Below are positions 58,391 to 64,000 of a stretch of DNA of 64,000 nucleotides, piece by piece (position 1 is the first letter of the stretch; each line of letters begins with the position of its first letter). The stretch is from Psychrobacter immobilis (lineage in GTDB: Bacteria; Pseudomonadota; Gammaproteobacteria; Pseudomonadales; Moraxellaceae), in NCBI RefSeq assembly GCF_904846225.1, contig NZ_CAJGZJ010000011.1:1-64000 (forward strand), read 5' to 3'. The position numbers and the translations under genes are program-made. The notes beneath the pieces are model-generated. The model ran no database searches, was not told the origin of the DNA, and saw only the letters and a list, made by a program, of their open reading frames with translations.

Positions 58391-59341
58391 CTATCCCTGC
58401 TTATGAAACCAGTCGACTGCCATCTGCCATAACTGTGGCGCTTTGACATTGGTCTTACTGCTAAAATAACGCATGTGGCCAATATGATTTAGTCCGAAAT
58501 CTTCAGGATTCAAAAATCGCTTTTCGACTGGCATTTTCGTAAATACCCGTATCATGTCGTCCATGTTTTCGCTATTGGCGATATCATCATCGCTAAAGCC
58601 GAGCCACAATGCTTGCATGCTTAGCGCATCATAAAAATGCGTGTGTATGCTTTTGCCAAATGCCGTTTTGATATAGCCTGCGCCATTGCACCACTCACGC
58701 CATTGACGAGCAACACCGCGCGGCAGTGGCTCGCCCATGCCGATTTTATCGGAAGGCGTGTAGCCCAGCGTCAAGTTAGCGAGTGGGATAAACGCATCCA
58801 TAAATCCCATTGCTTTGAGTTTATAAGGCATGCCCATATTTTTGATACGGCCTGAAGAGCACGCGACATTGAATACTGAAGTAATCGCCTGATAATTTGG
58901 CATCAAACCCATAAGCTGGCCACCTGCGCTATGGCCGACGAGATGATAAGACGCATCAGGAAACTCGTCCTGTAGAGCATCCAGTACGGCAGGCATGTCA
59001 TGGCGACCCCAACTTATCAGAGAGGCATCGCATTTTGCCAGTTCAGTCGATAGCGACTCACCGATACCTTCGTTATCAAAGGTCAGCACACCAAAGCCAC
59101 TCTCTGCCAAATACGTCGCAAAGTTATGGTAAAAATGGCGTTTAATCCCTGTAGCTGGTGCGATCATAATCGCTTTTTTTGTCTCATCTTTAGGGCGATA
59201 AACCGTCGCTGCCAATACCTGATTGCGATCGGTCATGATACTGATGGCATACTTATCGACAGTGTCATCGTTATCGAGAACACTATTATTAATCATAATG
59301 TTTGGCAGTTCTGTGGTAGCAGCAGTATGGTGAGTATTCAT
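58391..59341 (-). CDS. Alpha/beta hydrolase
   Basis: A 316-aa serine hydrolase. The nucleophile elbow GHSAGG lies at about 141-146 in YHLVGHSAGGQLMGLM. An earlier MIAPATGIKRHFYHNFATYLAESGFGVLTFDNEGIGES strand-helix pair is typical of the serine aminopeptidase/hydrolase 4 group, and the final His is in DFGLNHIGHMRYF. An N-terminal 30-residue extension precedes the fold. Substrate unknown. Convergent with the exonuclease gene. Confidence 0.87.
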   Translation of the reverse strand: MNTHHTAATTELPNIMINNSVLDNDDTVDKYAISIMTDRNQVLAATVYRPKDETKKAIMIAPATGIKRHFYHNFATYLAESGFGVLTFDNEGIGESLSTELAKCDASLISWGRHDMPAVLDALQDEFPDASYHLVGHSAGGQLMGLMPNYQAITSVFNVACSSGRIKNMGMPYKLKAMGFMDAFIPLANLTLGYTPSDKIGMGEPLPRGVARQWREWCNGAGYIKTAFGKSIHTHFYDALSMQALWLGFSDDDIANSENMDDMIRVFTKMPVEKRFLNPEDFGLNHIGHMRYFSSKTNVKAPQLWQMAVDWFHKQG

Positions 59342-59646
59342 GGTTATATCTCAATGTTTTTTATTAGTAGATAATGATTATTGAACGGCGATGAGCCATA
59401 AATACGCATCTTTAACATGTAGTCATTGCGTAGTGATAAATCGTTGTGACTATGTGGTAGCATTGCTTATGTTAAGATAAATACTAGCGAGACAGGCGCT
59501 CAAAGATGACTTATAAGTTTTGTATAGATTGGCTGAGATTGTCTCATGAATCATATACACGATAATATTAATTAAGGGTGTCGGTATGCGACCTCCTCTA
59601 ATAACAAGCACTCAATAAAAACTGATATAAAAATTAAGGAAGCTAT
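59342..59646. other. 305-bp gene-free region
   Basis: Lies between the divergent hydrolase and LOG genes and should hold both promoters. No repeat or structured element was recognised. Confidence 0.4.
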
Positions 59647-60330
59647 ATGCAAATGAAAATCAACGATGACACTTATGACGTAATCACTAGCAAAGACATC
59701 ACCAATATCGAAAAAGCCGTGGACAAATCTACATTGTCGATGCCGCTGGTCGCTGTTTACTGCGGTTCGCGTTTGGGTAGTAGTGAGGTGTATGAGCAGG
59801 CAGCACGCGAGCTAGGCAATGCTTTAGCAGAGAATGGCATGGGGCTGGTCTATGGTGGTGCTAGTATTGGTCTCATGGGTGCAGTCGCAGATGAGGTGAT
59901 CAAAGCTGGTGCCGAGGCGGTGGGCGTTATTCCAACCTTTATGCTCAAGCATGAAATCGCTCATGCACAGCTGACCCGCCTGCATTTGACCGATACCATG
60001 CACACGCGCAAAACAGTCATGGCAGAGTATGCCGATGCGTTTATTACCTTGCCGGGCGGGCTTGGGACGCTAGAAGAAATTATGGAAATCGCCACATGGC
60101 GTCAACTGTATCAACACGAAAAGCCAATGATTATTTTAAACATTAATGGTTTTTATGATCGTATGATTGAGCATTTAAAATACACTGCTGATCAGGGTTT
60201 TATGAAACAAGAAGACCTTGAGCGTTTGGTCGTATGTAATACGATTGCTGAAGCCATTGATGTGCTAAAGACCGTTGTGAAGATAGAGGATGCGGTTGAT
60301 ACCAAAAAAATGGCTGGTAGTGAAAGCTAA
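59647..60330 (+). CDS. LOG family protein (cytokinin riboside phosphate phosphoribohydrolase-like)
   Basis: A 227-aa TIGR00730-type Rossmann protein. LVAVYCGSRLGSSEVYEQAA (about 35-54), GMGLVYGGASIGLMGAVAD, and the signature PGGLGTLEEIMEI (about 138-150) with LHLTDTMHTRK. The family cleaves nucleoside monophosphates such as AMP to base and ribose-5-phosphate. AAGGAAGCTAT precedes the ATG. The first 30 residues are an extra polar leader. Confidence 0.92.
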   Translation: MQMKINDDTYDVITSKDITNIEKAVDKSTLSMPLVAVYCGSRLGSSEVYEQAARELGNALAENGMGLVYGGASIGLMGAVADEVIKAGAEAVGVIPTFMLKHEIAHAQLTRLHLTDTMHTRKTVMAEYADAFITLPGGLGTLEEIMEIATWRQLYQHEKPMIILNINGFYDRMIEHLKYTADQGFMKQEDLERLVVCNTIAEAIDVLKTVVKIEDAVDTKKMAGSES

Positions 60331-60404
60331 TCTCTCTCCATGACGTAACCAGTTATACAGACCACTGTGTCGTTCTGAAATCAATGCTATAACAACGCGG
60401 TTAA

Positions 60405-60557
60405 TATAGTCAGAAAAAAGTAATATCGATACATTACTCACTGCTAGTATCAATTTTTCTGGCTTGCTGTGCCTGCACAGACAGAGGCTGCAAAACACTC
60501 ATTAAAAAACATGGATTCCAGCAGTACCGTAGCGTTTTTAAAGTATTTTGACGATAG
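60405..60557 (+). repeat. Dispersed palindromic repeat (subtype 1)
   Basis: About 153 bp starting TATAGTCAGAAAAAAGTAAT and ending TTTTGACGATAG. The core is GGCTTGCTGTGCCTGCACAG followed by ACAGAGGCTGCAAAA. It is nearly identical to 3904-4057 in the same orientation, and copy F is the reverse complement. It follows the LOG gene, before a terminator. Confidence 0.88.
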
Positions 60558-60563
60558 CAATAA

Positions 60564-60606
60564 AAAAGGGAGGCCTTAACCAATCATTGGTTAAGGCCTC
60601 CCTTTT
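60564..60606. terminator. Strong terminator
   Basis: AAAAGGGAGGCCTTAACCAA pairs perfectly with its complement across a 3-base TCA loop and ends in TTTT. Confidence 0.92.
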
Positions 60607-60655
60607 GTGCTTTATTCATATCAAGATTTAGTCGTTACTCAAAGGATTTATATTA

Positions 60656-60824
60656 GGGCGTGTCCTCAATCTGAACAAAAGCGACTAAATGGGCTAAAAA
60701 TAGCTAAATCTTGCCAAACTACGTCAAATAGCTAGTCAATATCTCGATATTATCTGCACTATTTTCCTTGTTTGGCTGCCATTTATCTTATTTTTATCAC
60801 CATTTTCAGATTGAGGACACGCCC
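60656..60824. mobile_element. 169-bp MITE-like element, copy 2
   Basis: GGGCGTGTCCTCAATCTGAA and TTCAGATTGAGGACACGCCC are a perfect 20-bp inverted repeat, flanked by TA on each side. It matches 51397-51565 in the same orientation with 8 differences and no gap. It ends 15 bases before the 3' end of the FAD oxidoreductase gene. Confidence 0.88.
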
Positions 60825-60838
60825 TAGGAAGCTATCAT

Positions 60839-62407
60839 TTATCTAGAGACAGCTTTGTCTAAAGCGAGCTCGTCAATACCGTGATTCACATCAGCCATCG
60901 CCAGCGGAAAACCGCGTTGTTCAGCCAATACCCGCGCGACTTTATCAATAGACAAACTATCGTTGTGCATCAAATAAGACCATTCATGAGCATAACGTTG
61001 TTGGTTGGCTTGCGTGTCATTATCAATCAAACCAAGCTCAGTCAACTCATCCACAATTTGATCAGCAGCGATTAGCGTCGAGGATGCTTTAACATTCTCA
61101 GCACGGGCATAGCGTATGTTTGAATATAAGCTTACATCAGCGACCCGCAAGGTATCGTCTTGACCGGGAATTTGCTGCCCGCCATATAGAGCATTACCAA
61201 CGGTACGCGCACTATGAAATGTCGGCACAAACTCCGCTATATAATCAATGGCTTGCTGGCTGCGCGCTTGCAGTGGTGCTTTATCCCAGCCGTCTTCAAT
61301 ATAGTGTACGTATTTTTGCGGTAATTCAGGTTGGGCGCTGTCTTTATTAGATGCGACCAATCCATCATCGAACAGAGTAATGAATTTACTCATACCATGT
61401 ATTTGAAAATAACCACCTGGATAAGGTGTGAGCTGTGCCATACCTTCTGGTGTTCCGCGATCGCCGTAGACAATAATCTCTGGTATCTGTCCGCCAGTTT
61501 CGTTCCAACGTGTGATATAAGAGGACTTAAACTCAACCATACGTGTGACCTTTACGCCGACCATATCATCGATTACGCCCGTTCGAAAGCCACAAGCATT
61601 GATTAGGTAATCGACCTCGATGGACTCAGCCGTCGATTCAAGTTCAGGCTCAATTTTAGAACTGGCAGCTTGCTTATAATCGATGCGCCATTTGGTCACA
61701 TGATGGTCAGCGTTTGAGCAGTTTTCGCAATCGACAGGCATGACTTGCTTAACTTCAGTATCCGTAAAGACATGCGCATGCTCATAACCTTGTAACGCCA
61801 ATTGGGCAGAGGCCGCCAAACGAAAAATATTCCAGCCATATTCTTGCACCACAATCAGCGGAAATCTGACTTTATTTAGGTCCAAATATTTTGCGACGGG
61901 TATCATCCATTCATCAACGGTACTTGGCACAGCCACCTGTTCACGCTCAGCCAATTCAATCAACTGCTCATGACTGTATAATTGATAATAATCTTCAGGC
62001 TCGCCCAATACTTTATTTTGGGCATCTTCAGCAATCAGTTCACGATAAGCATCCGTCAATATATCGAGGCGTGGTAGCAAATCTTCAGGCAACCCTTCAT
62101 CACGGGTCGGGACGGCAAATACGGTTGGACGTACATCGATGGTATAAGGATAAAGGCGCAAGATATCGATACATTGTTTGAGCAGTGCCACGCAGTCCTC
62201 ATCAGGAATTTCACGATATAAATTACCGCCTGCATGCAAATGACACATCGGTGGCCCATCAATCAGAGATTTCTTTTTCTCAAATAAATAAGTTTCAAGT
62301 CCTAGCGCGGCTAGGCGAATAGCAATGGTTGCCCCTGCTGTACCACCACCGAGAATGCCAACACGTTTGGTAGAAGGAACTTGTGGTTTAGTCAAATAGT
62401 CAGTCAT
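60839..62407 (-). CDS. FAD-dependent oxidoreductase
   Basis: A 522-aa flavoprotein. The N-terminal dinucleotide-binding motif VGILGGGTAGATIAIRLAALGLETYLFEKK (about 17-46) binds FAD, and a second region (YLINACGFRTG, about 275) is the returning ATG-like motif. PMCHLHAGGNLYREIPDEDC and the C-terminal IPGQDDTLRVADVSLYSN follow. It resembles FAD-dependent oxidoreductases related to malate:quinone types, but the substrate is unknown. AGGATACAA precedes the ATG at an unusually long distance (about 12 bases). Possibly membrane-associated through its quinone acceptor. Confidence 0.82.
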   Translation of the reverse strand: MTDYLTKPQVPSTKRVGILGGGTAGATIAIRLAALGLETYLFEKKKSLIDGPPMCHLHAGGNLYREIPDEDCVALLKQCIDILRLYPYTIDVRPTVFAVPTRDEGLPEDLLPRLDILTDAYRELIAEDAQNKVLGEPEDYYQLYSHEQLIELAEREQVAVPSTVDEWMIPVAKYLDLNKVRFPLIVVQEYGWNIFRLAASAQLALQGYEHAHVFTDTEVKQVMPVDCENCSNADHHVTKWRIDYKQAASSKIEPELESTAESIEVDYLINACGFRTGVIDDMVGVKVTRMVEFKSSYITRWNETGGQIPEIIVYGDRGTPEGMAQLTPYPGGYFQIHGMSKFITLFDDGLVASNKDSAQPELPQKYVHYIEDGWDKAPLQARSQQAIDYIAEFVPTFHSARTVGNALYGGQQIPGQDDTLRVADVSLYSNIRYARAENVKASSTLIAADQIVDELTELGLIDNDTQANQQRYAHEWSYLMHNDSLSIDKVARVLAEQRGFPLAMADVNHGIDELALDKAVSR

Positions 62408-62967
62408 TGTCGTTGTTGTATCCTTAATCGCATTTACGATAGCTCATGCTTGGCGTAATCATTAAATATATTTACTCATTAAATATCTTATATTTGTCGA
62501 TATGAGTGCAAAGGTAGTCAAGTTCAATACCTATACTAGGTTGCTATGAATACATTTTAGATTGTGTAGTCATTCTTAATTTCTATAGTGGTATTCTACA
62601 AAAAAATTTAACCAACATAATGACAAATACGTAAGTGCATGCATGAGTTTTGTCAATGAAAAACCGTCAGTTTACGAGTGTCAAATAGTTGTAAGCATAA
62701 TAATGTTTTTAGGGCGATTAAAGAGTGATATTCATTGTTGATTATTTGTTTATCGATACTCTTTATAGGATTGAATGAACGAATTTGCTTAACTGGTAGC
62801 ATTGATATGCTTTTGTAAAATTATATATTGATAGGAAAGAATATAAGAGCGCATATGCTATATTAAAAATGCTCGAAATCAGATTTAAGAGATTGTCTGT
62901 CTTATTGCTTAGACAATAAGAAAAGAGCCAAATAAAAATTCATTACGACAATAACAAGGAAGTGACT
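62408..62967. other. 560-bp gene-free region
   Basis: AT-rich divergent promoter region between the FAD oxidoreductase and the lipoprotein gene. Short inverted repeats occur (CTTATTGCTTAGACAATAAG near 62900), but no gene, RNA or repeat-family copy was recognised. Confidence 0.4.
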
Positions 62968-63402
62968 ATGAAACGTATTTTGATGGTATCTGCTATCGCC
63001 GGTGTGTTAACGCTTAGCGGTTGTTCTACGTTGAACAATGTGTTCGGCAACGACGATTCTGGCATGCATGACGTGCAAGCAACCATGAGTAATAAAGCAC
63101 CCGTGGCGAGCATGAGTGGTATGTTGGTCGATGCAACCAACCGTATGACACTATATACCTTTGACAAAGATTCTATGAATAAGTCAGAGTGTGGCGCCGC
63201 TTGTATGTTGGCTTGGCCTGCATTCATGGCACCGAGCAATGCCAAAGCTTCTGGTCAATTTGCCGCTTTTCAACGTGAAGATGGTAAGTATCAATGGGCA
63301 ATGAATGGCAAACCTTTATATTTCTATGCCAATGATACCAAAGTGGGCGATAAAGACGGCGATAATAAGCTGGGTGTTTGGCATATCGTTAAAACCAAAT
63401 AA
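62968..63402 (+). CDS. Secreted-repeat lipoprotein (PF03640-like)
   Basis: A 144-aa lipoprotein: signal peptide with lipobox LSGC (Cys at about 20). The mature part has the PF03640 'secreted repeat' pattern, with MLVDATNRMTLYTFDKDS, SECGAACMLAWPAFMAP and the second unit MNGKPLYFYANDTKVGDKDGDNKLGVWHIV. Function unproven, with relatives often stress- or metal-responsive. ATG 62968 with AAGGA upstream is chosen over GTG 62962. Ends at a terminator. Confidence 0.87.
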   Translation: MKRILMVSAIAGVLTLSGCSTLNNVFGNDDSGMHDVQATMSNKAPVASMSGMLVDATNRMTLYTFDKDSMNKSECGAACMLAWPAFMAPSNAKASGQFAAFQREDGKYQWAMNGKPLYFYANDTKVGDKDGDNKLGVWHIVKTK

Positions 63403-63454
63403 TTTGAACCAAATACTCTACGCTTAATAAGTGAGACAAGTTATTGAGCAAAAT

Positions 63455-63487
63455 AAAAAAGCAGCCATCATAATGGCTGCTTTTTTT
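63455..63487. terminator. Bidirectional terminator
   Basis: AAAAAAGCAGCCAT pairs with ATGGCTGCTTTTTTT across a CATA loop, between the convergent lipoprotein and YceI genes. Confidence 0.95.
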
Positions 63488-63557
63488 AGCGGACTATTTT
63501 CTATAGGATCATTTTCAAAAATAATTATCGCTCAAAAATAATGATCTTTATTTAGAC

Positions 63558-64000
63558 TTATTTTGCTGCTGCTTTTTTCTCTACCAGCTCACCATCGATT
63601 TGAATAGGAACATTGGTCGTGATGCCAGCGGCATAAGCAGTCATACCGTAAGCAGCGCGATCGATATTACCCGTTGCGCGGAAACCAATGACTGGCTCTT
63701 TGGTAAGAGGACTGTTGGCAATTTTGTTCAATGTCACATCTAACGTCAATGGTTTGGTTTGACCCAGCATAGTAAAGTTACCAGTGATCTTGGCTTGTTG
63801 CGGATTCACAAAAGTGACTTGAGTAGACTTAAACGTCATCGTTGGGTACTTGGCGACATTGAAGAATTCTTCTTTCTTTAGATGTTCATCACGTGCATCC
63901 CAATTGGTATCGATACTATCGCTATCAATGGTAAAGTCTAGTTTGGTTTTACTTGGCGCTTTGACATCGTAATCTACCATGCCTTTAACGTCGTTAAAAT
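63558..64000 (-). CDS. YceI family protein, 5' end outside the window
   Basis: C-terminal ~147 residues of a YceI protein, a periplasmic lipocalin-like family that binds polyisoprenoids or similar lipids. Visible blocks: KLDFTIDSDSIDTNWDARDEHLKKEEFFNVAKYPTMTF (the SIDTN..RDxHL..xxFF.v.kyP signature), NFTMLGQTKPLTLDVT and GFRATGNIDRAAYGM. The frame stays open to the window edge (codons reading FNDVKG before the internal ATG at 63980), so the true start and signal peptide lie to the right. Confidence 0.92.
   Translation of the reverse strand, partial: FNDVKGMVDYDVKAPSKTKLDFTIDSDSIDTNWDARDEHLKKEEFFNVAKYPTMTFKSTQVTFVNPQQAKITGNFTMLGQTKPLTLDVTLNKIANSPLTKEPVIGFRATGNIDRAAYGMTAYAAGITTNVPIQIDGELVEKKAAAK

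Overview
The window looks like chromosomal DNA from a gammaproteobacterium of the family Moraxellaceae, most likely Psychrobacter. This is inferred from moderate-to-low GC, protein-level resemblance (DUF1285, DUF2788, the DUF4212 plus VC_2705-type symporter pair, tpm, the cmoA/cmoB pair) and many intergenic palindromic repeats. No database search was possible. There is no prophage, CRISPR array, tRNA or intact insertion sequence. The left edge is the 3' end of a 5S rRNA gene, so an rRNA operon lies to the left.

Layout. 0-14 kb is mainly transport: a TRAP transporter operon (dctPQM, with a predicted lipoprotein binding protein), a 5'-nucleotidase, a rhomboid protease, a sodium/solute symporter with its DUF4212 partner, an AGCS amino-acid symporter, and ETF-ubiquinone oxidoreductase. 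14-22 kb holds murI, a DUF4062-type protein, an MltB-like lytic transglycosylase, tpm and msrA. 22-26 kb is the tRNA wobble-modification pair cmoA/cmoB, separated by a KAP P-loop NTPase of accessory type. 27-39 kb carries argS with a SPOR-domain protein, a lone PTS IIC-like permease, an SDR enzyme, the tig-clpP-clpX protein quality-control cluster, and rdgB.

39-45 kb has sodB, an HNH nuclease with a novel-looking N-terminal half, a YdjM-type hydrolase, a DUF72 protein, a dgkA whose N-terminal coding part is cut by an in-frame stop, and ispA. 45-49 kb is fadB-fadA (beta-oxidation), functionally linked to the ETF-QO at 11-13 kb. 49-51 kb is an AT-rich two-gene insert, a membrane-anchored DarT-like ADP-ribosyltransferase overlapping a NADAR-like hydrolase, read here as a DNA-targeting toxin-antitoxin or anti-phage module. 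51-64 kb holds an isochorismatase-like hydrolase, HD hydrolase, psd, dtd, phoB-phoR behind a perfect Pho box, an M23 peptidase, a DnaQ-like exonuclease, a LOG protein, an FAD oxidoreductase, a small lipoprotein and a YceI protein cut by the right edge.

The intergenic regions hold at least eight copies of a ~145-bp imperfect palindrome with TATAGTC/GACTATA ends, in both orientations, plus diverged and internally deleted relatives, and two copies of an unrelated 169-bp MITE-like element with ~20-bp terminal inverted repeats flanked by TA. Many lie next to stop codons or between convergent genes.

The most interesting accessory items are the DarT/NADAR pair, the KAP NTPase inside cmoA-cmoB, the HNH protein, the DUF4062 protein, the interrupted dgkA, the PhoR without visible membrane segments, and the repeat families.
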